Origin: Callipepla californica brunnescens | Taxonomy: Eukaryota; Chordata; Aves; Galliformes; Odontophoridae | Length of the DNA: 64,000 bases | Direction of reading: 5' to 3' | Assembly (NCBI GenBank): GCA_023055505.1 | Contig: JALIRH010000002.1 | Location: 25,736,437-25,800,436, forward strand | Shown: positions 50,701 to 61,549 of the stretch, piece after piece | How the letters are laid out: the number at the start of each line of letters is the position of its first letter | Numbering within the stretch: the stretch's first letter is position 1 | Position numbers and translations under genes: made by a program | The notes under the pieces: model-generated | What the model was told of the DNA's origin: nothing | Database searches by the model: none | Seen by the model: only the letters and a program-made list of their open reading frames with translations

Positions 50701-53700
50701 TACACCAACGTTAATTAATGATTCAGATTCAAAGTGGAAAAATAAAAAAGCAGATAATGGAGAGGAAAAAAAAAAACAAGAATCACTACCATTTTCAAGA
50801 ACTCATGGAAAAGATAACCTCTGAATGAAAAGGTAAAAAGAAATGAATTAAGCAAATACAATACAGCATGTTTTTGTTGTTTTTTTTTCTGTTGTCCATT
50901 TGGGTACTTCGGAATTTATTAATTAATTGGAAGGGTGGGAACTGCTCGATTCTTTAAGAGATTATTCAAATGATTCCTAGTGCTTGGCCATTTTAACACA
51001 AAGCAGTACAGTTTGACTTTGTATTTTAACTCAGCCTGACCTCCAGCTCTACTTCCCACAGACCAAAGTATCTTCAACCTCTGAGCACTAAGGACCTCCT
51101 TAGATACACAAAGTCAAGCCCAACCACTGGATGAAAGCCACTGCAACAAAGTTTCAGAAGGTCCTGAAGGGTGCCTAGGAAAAGAAAGCTCTAGAAGAGA
51201 ATCCTCACTGCCTGAGACAGGAGTTACTTCTACATTCTTTTCTACTTTTGTAGGAAAACCAGAAAATAATGGAAGGACCAGCATGTCTGAGCATCAAGAC
51301 AATACCATACCTTAAAATGTGGCCCATAAATGCAAAATTTGGGACCAGCAGCCTGCTCAGGGTGCAGTGATAGCAAAATGTACTTTGTTAAATGGATGTC
51401 TGCTTGGAGCACAACAAATTATACCTTTCAGTACCCATTTAGAGCAGTAATTACATGCTTTAGTGACCTTCTGCTTCCACGGTGCAACTGGGAACACTCC
51501 TATTGAAAATAACAACTACGGCACTAGACTTGAAACTTCCTTTTTATTAGTTTATATTTTTATGTTTCTTATTTCTATAAAGATAAAAGTAACGTAAGAT
51601 GTCATACATGGAATAAGCTAAGAACCAGGAAACTTGACATCTTCTGAGAAATAAAACTCTGGAACAAACCACTGTACCATAAAACAAAAACAGAGTGATT
51701 TGAGAGCCAAAATTCAGTTTTTACTAAAATACCAACCTCATCAAACTCATCACCAAACACAGCTCTTCTTGAGATAGCTTCTGAAATCTCCTGAGCAACA
51801 TCTTGCTGTTCAGTGATATCCTGCATCAAGTCATCGATTTTGTTCAAGTCCCTGGCAAAACAACAGGGAACAGTTTTTAGAGATACGCTATTCAAACTGT
51901 GCAGAAGGCACTCAGAAACACCTAAAGAGAACCTAGTTTATTTCTGTTTAAAGAGAAGAACTCACGTGGAGTAATTTCCCTTACTTAGACCTTAATGTTT
52001 CCTGTCAAGCTTTAGTGCATTTCACTCAGTCCAATTCCTTTCACTGTGGGATAACAACACAAGTCACTCTGCAGTAGCCTGTGCTTCCCCTCTCTATGCT
52101 TCTCATACACCCATCAGCCAACAGCCACAATCACCGGGCAGACCGCAGCTCCTTCCTGAGGTCAGCATCTTTATGGATGCATCTTTTTGATGTTAAGCAT
52201 TCACCAGAACACAGGGAAACGTAGATCACACTTAAAAGTTTCCCATTATTGTTAACCTCATTATTGTTTCGGTTCCTGTTTACTTTTGCCAGAACAGCCT
52301 TCCTGATATAACTGTTTATTCAGGCAGGAGAACGCCTCACAAAACGATATAGGACATATTAAAGTATTATACACACACACACACGCACACACAAAATACC
52401 CTGTCTTCTCTTCAAGCCTAACTAGTACTTTGAATCATACAGTCCAGCTTACAAACTTTGAGGAAGAGCATCCACTTAGCTGAAGAAACTAAGTTTTCCT
52501 CTAGAAAAACGGAGGGTAGCAGCAGGTCTCTGCTGCCAAGGTGTGTTTACTAAAACAAAAAAGTGCCACCTGGATGTCTTTAGTTAGCTGAACTTCCATC
52601 TTAACTTGCTGCTAAGAAAAGCTTTTTTTTTTTTTTCTACCAAACATAACACAACAGGAATAACAGCATTCCTGACATTTAATGCTTGAAACAAAATGAA
52701 GTCAAAACTGGATGACTGGATGCAACAGATCTCAGCAAGGATATAGTTTAAAAGTTGTTACCAAGCTCATTTTGAAAGTTATTAGAAGTGACTTACATAT
52801 TTTCGTGCACTTTTTTCATAGCTTGTGCAGCATAACCCATATTCTTGAGCACTTCTGTGTTCGTGTGTGAATTTTCCAGTGCCTCTCTCTGGAATTCAAT
52901 GGTTGAGAGCGTCCCATCAATTTGACTCAGCTGCTTCTCGTATCTCTTTTTTCTCTTCAGTGCTTGCAGGGCAGCTGGAATGCAGAGAGGCACAGTACAC
53001 TGTGTATTTTCATAGTGAAACATGAGGATAAGCAGTTCAGTAACAGTCTGACCAGCAGAAGTCACAGCTCTCACCCTCCTACCTTACTAGCAGAGAGGCA
53101 AACTTTGACCACACCAGATCAGCAGTCTGTTTATCACCAACATGCTGTTGCATGAACATGCTGGGAAGCCTCTTTTTAAATCCTTTCAGAACAGGCAAGA
53201 GCAGCTTCTTCCTCCACTACAGAAGATCTTGGATTCCATCACGTGCACGCAGGCAAAACAAGGAAGATAGGGATGAAAAAGAAAAACATCAAAGAGAAAT
53301 CAGAAAGTAGGAAATAAGAAAGAAAGAAAAGAAGAGGTTGCAAAACCTAAGAAAAAAATAAGGAAGACAGCGAGAAGATCTGGAATAACGGCCACCTCTC
53401 TATCAATGGTGTTTTCAAAGTTTTGTCTCAGTAGCAGAAAGCATTGAGTGTCACGTTCCAATGACCTAACCTAAGCTCAGAGGGAGGATTCATACTTTTC
53501 TGGCTTTCAGTTTCATCTTTTGTTCCTTGTAGTCATCAAGGAATATGCACTTAAAACTCAAATCTTGAAAATATATAGAAGGTATAAGGCTTTTGAGGAT
53601 GAGGCCACAGTTAAATCCAGCACCTCACTGTTATCTCTGTAAATCAGGGAGATTAGTGTTTTGTATTTGCTAAGTTGCAAGCAGCATACTTTGCCCAGAG

Positions 53701-55578
53701 TAAATCATTACCAGCATAAATGCACGTGACAAGCAGAAAGAGAAAAGGGCTTTCACTCAGTTTCTGGGTGTGGAACACACAATCTTGCCACAAGCATTTC
53801 CTGACTACTATTCCACATGTGCCAGGCAATAAAAAAGCATACAGAAAAGGCTAAGCCCTGGACTTAAAACAAAAAATAATTTAAAAGAAAGAGACTATTG
53901 TTTTTTCAAAGCCAGATATTAACAGTGTATTTTTTCCTGTTATATTTAATTTTTTAACCACTTTCAGAGCCAACATGCAACTGCAGTCCCCAGTCAGTGG
54001 ATAACAGCGATTACTGTGTTCTGTTTAAATGACAGTCCACGTGTAAAAACAACGAACCTGGACACTGGGGTACCCAGTTCTCCAAATAAAGCAAGGAACC
54101 TCTAAAATATTCATTTACTGCTTTACTGACAAGTGCTTGAACTGACATGGTCAAAACCGCCATCACTGTCTGCACAAGGATGGGCATTCACAGAGGATGT
54201 GAAATACAGTGTCTTTGGAATCTACAGGGAAGTGTACGAGGACAATTAAAACGGATAACTCAGTGTTCAAATTCAGCATTTACCCAGCATGAAGCTTTGC
54301 GGTCCCAAGCATGAATACAGACTGGGCAACAAGCGGACTGAGTGCGGCCCTGCAGAGGAGGACATGGGGGTGGTGGGGGATGACAAACTGGACGTGAGCC
54401 AGCAGAGCGTGCTCACAGCTCAGAAAGTCAACTGCCTCCTGGGCTGCAACACAAGAGGGGTGGCCAGCAGAGGGAGGGAAGCACTGTCCCCCTCTAGTCC
54501 GGCCTTGTGAGGTCCCCATCTGGAGTACCAGGTCAGGGCCTTCCATCCTAAAAAGGAGATGGAGCTTTTGGAGCAAGTGCAGGGGAGGACACAAGGATGA
54601 TCAGAGGGCTGGTGCACCTCATCCATGAAGACTGAGAGAGTTGGGGATGTTCAGTCTGGTGAATAAAAGCTCCAGGGAGACCTCAGGGTGTTTTTTTGGT
54701 GACTTACAGAACAAAGCACTTGTTAGCAAATCCAGGTATAACACATTCCCACACCATACTGCATGATCTTTTCACTTTATTAAATGAATGCCTTTAGTTG
54801 CACACAGGTCTGTAATCACAGACCCTACAGATAAAATATGAACATTTTGTTGCTACTTCTAAGTGATTTTCCATCATACATCCAAGCATTTTAAAATCTG
54901 TGCACCAGCTCTTGTAAGAACGATATTTAAATGCTTCATAGAAATGCTACTGCATAATAAACCGAAACATAATTCCTATTTTAAAAACATGAAAAGTGGA
55001 GGAGAACATGAACTTACTTCAGTGATGGTCTAAGACTGACACTGAAAGAGAGCGTTGCCCACTTCCAAGATTTCAGAAAAGGAAAGACAGCCAGGTAGGA
55101 TGAGTCTAAGGAGGAGCAGAGTCTGAGGAAGCAAGCATAATACCAGTTTAACCAGGAAGTGGTGGAGGTCTTCACCAGGACAAAAATATTCTGTTTTACT
55201 CCAAAGAAGCAGATTCAACTCCTGCATTTTGTAACAGAGTGGTCAGCAATTCCTTGTAGTTTGCCAGCTTGTCCCACAAGCAGGATACAGCTCATTAGGA
55301 CTAGGAACCACTGCTTTTAATCTGAGATTTTATTCTATTTCCCAGTTTAGTGGCTGGAACAGCAATAGACTATTACATCAGTTTAGGTGTGCTCACTGAG
55401 GAACTACTGTTATTTACACACACTTTTCCAGTATCACTGCTGAGCTGATGCTCAGTAAAGAAGAAATGATCAATGTTGGCCACTTCTGACAAAGACAATA
55501 GTAATTCTAACCATGCTGAATAACCAGGTTTCCAAAGTAAAGAATAGAAACAGTGGCACAGCTGTGGCACTTCAAAAT

Positions 55579-55609
<31 letters not shown>

Positions 55610-58600
55610 CATGCTTTCTCATTTTATCTACAAACCCTCCACCAATTTCTGTCAGCACAGGAGATGATAATCTCATATTCTGAAGTAAAATTAGTAACAC
55701 TGTCTAATAAGCCTTAAAAATTCCCAGGGGGAAATTGGTTATGTCTTCAGAAGATGTAACACCACCGTGAAAACGCTGGATCTTTTTCTCGCTTACAGTT
55801 CACAGAAACTCCACTTCGTGTCTCCTAAGGGACTGATGGATTACAGAAGCTGAGCTGCAGCTAGGGACACCCAGAAGAAACGCTGCTGAGGCCATAAAAA
55901 TCACACCACCTTAAGATCATTATCAGTACTCTCAATCTTAAAAACCTTGTGAAGGAAGCCACATACAATGTGAAGGAAGCCTCAGTTACAACTGAGGCAA
56001 TAACTGAACTACAACAAAGCACTTGACTCATTATAACCACTCCAGCTGACAGCAAGACACCTTGAATGTGACCAAAAAGTGCAGAGAACAACGGCTCTAA
56101 GTCGCAGAACAAAGAGACACTTAAAGGCTTCCTCCTCTCTCCCTGCCACAAACCTTCAGCCCCGACCTGTGGCATACCTTTGCTACAGTGATGACAGTCC
56201 TGTCCCCACCAGCATGCAACTACCACATTGCTCTTCAGTTTCTGGTTACAAGTAGCTCACTGAAAAGGAATGCTACATGGCTACATGAACCCTGCCCAAA
56301 TGTACTACACGGCGTACTTAACAGCATCCACTCACATGAGCCTACCTCTTATTCCAACCTTCTTTACAGGTTCTGTCCTCAGTGGTATTATATGGCTCTC
56401 TGGGTTAAGCTTTATTCCTATTCTGGATAGAGAAAAAGAAAAATAAAAGAAAGGAAAAAAAGAAGAAGAAAGAGGTATGGCTTCTTTCATCTCACTACTA
56501 ATGTACTACTTTTCATTCATCCTTATTTTAGGATCTGTGATAGGCTCCAGGCAATAACAAAGCTACTTTCAGAGGCACATACACACTTCAGAAAACCCCT
56601 GTCCTTTTTAAATGGACAAAACAGGAATCAGACTAGGTATGTCTGTGGAGGTATGAGATAGGACAGGTGAATGAAGATTCAAAGGCGTAGGGATTATTCT
56701 GGGTGCAAACAAGCAGAAACAATTAGGCAACTTTTAAAGAATGCAGGACAAACGTTTCCCAGGACTACCCTGGAGAGACATTTTCTTGTGCTTTGTGCTT
56801 ATTCATATATTCAGCACTGCTGATGAACTTGCCTTAAACAAATCAACCAAGAGTCCTGCTCAGCAGTGGAGGCAGTACCCCTCCATGTGCTAAGAGAATA
56901 CCCGATATGAAGGCGAAGGAGTTTCTCTGTGGTGAGCTGTATTGGGTCTTAACCCACAACCATAAAGGAACTCATTGCTAACCTGGACACGAGCTGTAAA
57001 AGCACAAAGAAAACACAGCAGCCTGCATCTATCAGCACTAGCCCTATTTCTCAACTCAAGCCTCATCAATTCTGATACTTCAGATCACCGTCCTTTAAAT
57101 TTTTCTACACAACCTCCATGATGTTGAAGATGAAGGGCTAATGTGCCACTGGAGTCAGCAGCTGCACACTGGTTGAAACATCAAGAGACGCTCAAGAAAA
57201 TAAGGCAAGAGATATCAAAGAAATCCTGAGTTATGATCTGATATGGTGAGACATTGAAAGGCAATGCTAGTTTTGCAAATAACTACTGTTCATCATGACA
57301 TAACCTCTCCAGGGGGAATTCCAGCACACACTGCTGTTCAGAAAACCCTGTGGTAGTCTAGCTACAGTAAAATACTATTAGGTAACATGTCAAATGTGTC
57401 ATTCCCAAAGCACAGCTAATTTTGGATTAAATATGGGAACTGCAGAGACACATACTTTATGAAAGAGAAGCCAAATACATGCAGGCAACACTTCAGATCT
57501 ATTTACATAGCTAATATGTTACAGCTTTAAGGCAAGTTAAATCTTCTGACGTCACAAGAACCCATCCAAGACTCAGGCTCATCTGAACTCATTAAGAACT
57601 GCTGGCCCTTAAATATGATCTCACTTGTGTCAGTAAAACTGACTCACACTCACAAGCCCAAAAATCAAATGAGATCATACTAATCTGTTGCATTGCCCAT
57701 ACCTGGATAAATCCTGCTTCATCCCTGTTTTAAGGTCCACAGGTTCCTCTCCACAGGTATAATTATGAACAGTTACCCACCAGCTCCTTTTGAAATATTT
57801 GCTTTAACAAGGCATTGTAGATTCAAACCTTTATTCTCTCATTCGCACGTTGTGTTTACACAGTGCCACAACAGTTGTAGTCTAGCACAGATTTCTTCTG
57901 TCACAGCACAGTGAGCACTAGTGTCGTTATACATTAATGAACAGTGATAAAAACTAGCATAGATGTCACATCAAATGAGGGATATTCCTGGGGAACTAAG
58001 CTTGCTCAGGCTGCCAGATTCATTCGTTTTGGCACAGCAAGGTGAGTTTCTCTCATTTTTCATGACTGTAGTTTCACCATCTCCTTTTGGCTTTACAGCC
58101 ATTTTTTGCATTAAAAAATTCCCTCTCTGTACTTCCTGCCCTTCTTTCTCTTTACTGACCTTAACTGCGGGTCACCGAGCAAATGACAAGAAAGATAAAA
58201 AGGAATTCTTTTTAACCACGATCAGTTCAACAATCCAGTTTGCAGCATGACTCCTCATACGCCTGAACAGATAAAACCAGGGGGATTGCACAGTGAGTGC
58301 AACTGAGGAAAAAACACCTGAGAGAGAAGCTTCACAAGCCTAATGCCACATGTTTTAAGCATAAGGCATTGGCCTGACTAACAACCAAAACCCACATAAA
58401 ACAGGTTGCAAAAGCAGATCCACCTTCTCCCAGCAATGGGTAATTGCTGCCTCTGTACCACCTTCTCCTTCCCAGGTGCCTGAGCTCTTCTGCAGCTGTG
58501 AAAGCCAGAGAAACTTAACCCAGCCTGGGTAAAAACAACCTAGCTGAAAAAAGTAAGACATTTTATAGCTGCTTTCTGGAACACACCCTTCCGGAAGCCC

Positions 58601-59876
58601 TGACAACAAAAGGTTGGGAGTAGCGTAGGGCAGGAATGAGGCAGGAAACTGCAGTAATGCCAGCTTAAAGTGCAGGCTTGGCACAAAGTTCTATAGCAGC
58701 ACATCTAAGTCTTGGTCGGAATTACTACAGGCACAGGAATGAGACTGTTTCCCCATGTCCATCCCACTGCTCGTGCACAGTGACCCAGATCTGGGAGCTA
58801 TCTGGTCGCTGCATCCCACAGTGTGAGTTTGCAGCTGGATCCCCTCCTCCCTGACCTTGCTTGCTGGGCCAGCACGAAGACCCAGAGCCTGCACAAGAGA
58901 GCCAGGGAGATGCTCCAGTAAAGTCAGGGTAGCCTATAAGAATTCTGTAAGAACTCTCTGTAAGACATCTGGAACATGACAACTCCCAACACAACATCCT
59001 TAAGAGCTCACATGCCACAAAGGGGCAGGTTTGGCTGCTGGGCTGGCTTTTGCTCCCTCAGACCCTGCCTTAAAACCTGCCCAATTCCTACTGATGTTTT
59101 TTTAATCCTAACTAAATACTTCCTGTTAACAACTACTTGGTGCTAAAGTATTACAAACACATTAAGGGGATAACCAAAGCACTCCTCACAAGCTCTAAAT
59201 TCTATGGCATTAGCTTTTTTAAATTATCCATCAACAGAGGGAGCAGGTGAAAGAACTACTCTTTTGTTACAGTGTGAATCTTTGATTCAGAGCATTTTGC
59301 CTCTGTTTGGAAGCATTTAAGAAAAAATAAGTCTTGGAGCAGACAATAAGGATTCCAGGCGTCTTAAAGAAGTAATTACCTTGTTTCTCAAAAGCCTGTA
59401 TGTCCCTGTGGTTCCAACCATTTGCTTCCCAGAGAGGACAGCACTGATGTAAGCAGGATCCTGACCTTATTTATTACCACCTGCTGGACTACAGGCACGT
59501 AACCAGTTAAGAATAAAGCATTCTCTTATCAGTCCAACATAACGACTCCACAGTGCACCACACACAAATGGATACCAAAGCGGCCTACTGCAGCAACCTG
59601 GCCATCTGAAAACCCGCAACCCACTCAGGTCGCTGCCGAAAGGTGCAGCCGGGGTTCTCCCAGCCAGGGACGGGGCTCACCTCGCCTGTTCTTGGTGCCG
59701 TGCTGCCGCGCCAGCGTCAGCTCCCTCTCAATCCTGGTCTCCAGGTACTCCTGCTTCTTGCTGAGCATCTCCTCCGTCTCCCGCAGCCGGGCCAGGGCCT
59801 CCTGCGGCGAGGGCCCCCCACGGCCCTTAGAGGCCGCGGAGCCGCCCCCCTTGAAGAACCTGGAGATCTTGCTCAT
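47784..59876 (-). CDS. CHMP4C: ESCRT-III subunit CHMP4C (5 exons, 220 aa)
   Basis: Coding exons in transcript order: 59876-59681, 52974-52797, 51851-51737, 49499-49391, 47848-47784; all introns are GT-AG and the frame closes at 663 nt. The basic N-terminus MSKISRFFKGGG marks the membrane-binding start of CHMP4 proteins. Residues 23-125 form the ESCRT-III helical hairpin (QEALARLRETEEMLSKKQEY, ALKRKKRYEKQLSQIDGTLS, STIEFQREALENSHTNTEVL). Residues 126-180 are the acidic autoinhibitory region, and 211-220 (DMKQLAAWAS) the amphipathic ALIX-binding C-terminal helix. CHMP4 subunits polymerise into filaments for membrane scission; CHMP4C also acts in the abscission checkpoint. CHMP4C rather than CHMP4B is supported by synteny with SNX16 and ZFAND1. 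The protein is shorter than human (233 aa) because the linker before the last helix is reduced. Exon 3 uses an unusual donor, gag|gttggt. Confidence 0.95.
48553..48592. repeat. Perfect 40-bp palindrome of (TG)n(TA)n(CA)n
   Basis: 'cttgtgtgtg', then alternating TA, then 'cacacacaag'; the outer pairs also match, giving a perfect 40-bp inverted repeat with no spacer. A further TA run follows at 48593-48604. It lies in CHMP4C intron 4. Confidence 0.95.
52370..52393. repeat. Imperfect CA microsatellite, CHMP4C intron 2
   Basis: About twelve AC/CA units with one G substitution ('acacgcacac'). Confidence 0.9.
54292..54690 (+). mobile_element. CR1 LINE fragment, CHMP4C intron 1
   Basis: Sense CR1 reverse-transcriptase/3' region with landmarks 'gaggaggacatgggggtggt', 'gacgtgagccagcagagcgt', 'gtccggccttgtgaggtccc' and 'tggggatgttcagtctggtg'. 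It is diverged, has indels and lacks the 3' terminus. It is antisense to CHMP4C. Confidence 0.8.
55574..55606. repeat. (AAAT)8 microsatellite
   Basis: Uninterrupted AAAT/AATA tetranucleotide run of about 33 bp in CHMP4C intron 1. Confidence 0.97.
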
Positions 59877-60240
59877 CGCGGCGCCGGAAAGCTCTGCCCG
59901 GGCCGGGCCGCCCAGAGCCGCTAGAGCACTTGCCGGGCCGCGGTACGGCACCTGGCGGCGGGGCGGGCCGGGCTCACCTCCCGCCCCCGGATCGCGCGTG
60001 CCCCCCAAGCGGCGAGAAAGCGCCGAGCTACGCGGGCAGCACCGGCGTCCGCGGGCAGCGGGCGGGGCGGGCGGCGGCGGTGGGAGCGGCAGCGGCAGCG
60101 GCAGCGGCAGCGGCAGCGGGGAGGGTCCCGCCCGCCCGCTTTCTCCCGGAGGAACGCTCCTGCCGCGTTTCTCTGCCCTGCCCCTTCTTGCTCTGAGCGC
60201 TCACGGCCTGCTTTGCAGCAGTATGGAAAGCGCGGTCCCG
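59640..60240 (-). promoter_or_regulatory. CHMP4C: GC-rich block, CHMP4C promoter and first exon
   Basis: CpG-dense sequence that contains CHMP4C exon 1 (59681-59876) and extends about 360 bp upstream of its ATG. There is no obvious TATA box, as expected for a CpG-island promoter. The transcription start cannot be fixed; it probably lies within 59,880-60,100. The long open frames on both strands here result from the GC-richness. Confidence 0.75.
60085..60119. repeat. (AGCGGC)6 hexanucleotide repeat
   Basis: Nearly six perfect tandem copies of AGCGGC upstream of the CHMP4C ATG, embedded in the GC-rich block. Length variation is likely. If transcription starts upstream of it, it would be in the CHMP4C 5' UTR. 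Confidence 0.95.
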
Positions 60241-60300
60241 CTCCGCAGTAACTGGACATCGAAAGTTTAGGGATAGCTCTGCAGCTTGTGTTTCCCCCAG

Positions 60301-60695
60301 TCTGAGAATCGTAAAGGTTGGATCACCTAGTCCAACCGTCGGCCCATCCACACCGTACTGCTAACCGTGTTTCTCAGTGCCACGTCTCCACGCTTCTTGA
60401 GCACTGCCAGGGACGGTGACCCCACCACCCCCTGGGCAGCCCGTTGCACTGCATTACCATTTACCCTGAGAAGAATTTTTTCTGAACGTCAAAACTGAAC
60501 CTCTCCTGGCACAAATGAGGACATACCCCTCATCCTACCACTATTACCTGGGAGAAGAGGCCAACCTCACCCACCCACAACCTCCTTTTGGGCAGCTGTA
60601 AAGATAGCAATAAGTTCTCCCCTGAGCATCCTCTTCTTCAGACCAAATAACCCCAGGTCCCTCAGCTGATCCCCATAGGATGTGTGCTCCAGACA
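60301..60695 (-). mobile_element. CR1 LINE fragment between divergent promoters
   Basis: Antisense CR1 with 'tctgagaatcgtaaaggttg' at the 3' end, followed by 'gatcacctagtccaaccgtc', 'ccctgggcagcccgttgcac', and 'gaagaattttttctgaacgt'. It runs to about 60695, where a second copy begins. Confidence 0.85.
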
Positions 60696-60698
60696 CAC

Positions 60699-61100
60699 CG
60701 TGACAGAACCGCAGAATCATAGGAGTCGGAAGGGATCTCTGGAGATCATCCAGTCCAACCAACCCCTCCACTAAAGCAAGTTCTCTATTAGTAGCCTGCA
60801 CGGGAAAGTGTTCAGGCAGGTCTTGAAATCTCCAGAGGAGACTCCACAACCCCTCCGGGCTGCCCGTTCCAGTGCTCTGTCACCCTGACAGAAAGGAAGT
60901 TTTATATTCTGTTTGTATGGAACTTCCTGTATTCCAGTTCCTCCCCATTGCCCCATGTTCTGTTGCTGCTCTCCATCGAAATGAGTCCACTCTCATGGAC
61001 CTGACTCTATCATTTTAGGTTTTTATACAGTGATGAGATCCCCTCTCAGCCCTCTCTTCTCCAGACTGAAATGCCTCAGGTCACTCTCATGCAGATGCTG
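60699..61100 (-). mobile_element. Second CR1 LINE fragment between divergent promoters
   Basis: A new CR1 3' end, 'cgtgacagaaccgcagaatc' and 'ataggagtcggaagggatct', begins directly after the preceding copy, in the same orientation. It continues through 'gcccgttccagtgctctgtc' and 'aacttcctgtattccagttc', then fades near 61100. The rest up to the ZFAND1 promoter is unique sequence. Confidence 0.88.
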
Positions 61101-61439
61101 TGTTGACCTTCAATAGGACACACTCAATCTGTCTTCCAGAGGGCCTCATACTGCAGGAGTGTTTTAAGAGGAACAATGCCAACCGGCCACGAACGTGCCA
61201 GCACCTGATGCATGATGTTGGTGACGTGCAGGTGACACAGGCTCCTCCTAAATACTGGGTGCAGAAGTCAGTGGTGACACAAGCTCCGCGGCGGCGAGTG
61301 GCAGCTGTTAGTCACGCTCTGCGAGAGGACACTCGTGCATAAACACCCTGAGGCTCTCGGATGGCCTCACCTCAAGCACTGCATGCAAGCATGAGTGATC
61401 CAACTCAAAAGAAAAAGCAGCGCAAAATACTTCCCCACC

Positions 61440-61549
61440 CCCCGGTAGCAGCAGGCGGACAGCCCGGCTCCTCCAGCAGCCCGACTGCGCCTGCGTGCCG
61501 CGCTCTGTCCGTCTCCCACCCCTTCCGCCTGTGGCGGTGCGCGAAGAAA
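61440..61549 (+). promoter_or_regulatory. ZFAND1: ZFAND1 promoter region
   Basis: GC-rich sequence directly upstream of the ZFAND1 ATG, including an ETS-type 'ccccttccgcc' at about 61520-61530. The start codon itself lies in 'gaagaaaatggcggag', which matches the YY1 consensus (AAnATGGCGG). ETS plus YY1 without a TATA box is typical of housekeeping promoters. Confidence 0.55.

Noticed and set aside
59692..60270. 192-codon plus-strand frame opposite CHMP4C exon 1
   Set aside because: It is antisense to a well-supported exon and consists of GC-rich low-complexity sequence, including the AGCGGC repeat translated as Gly-Ser.
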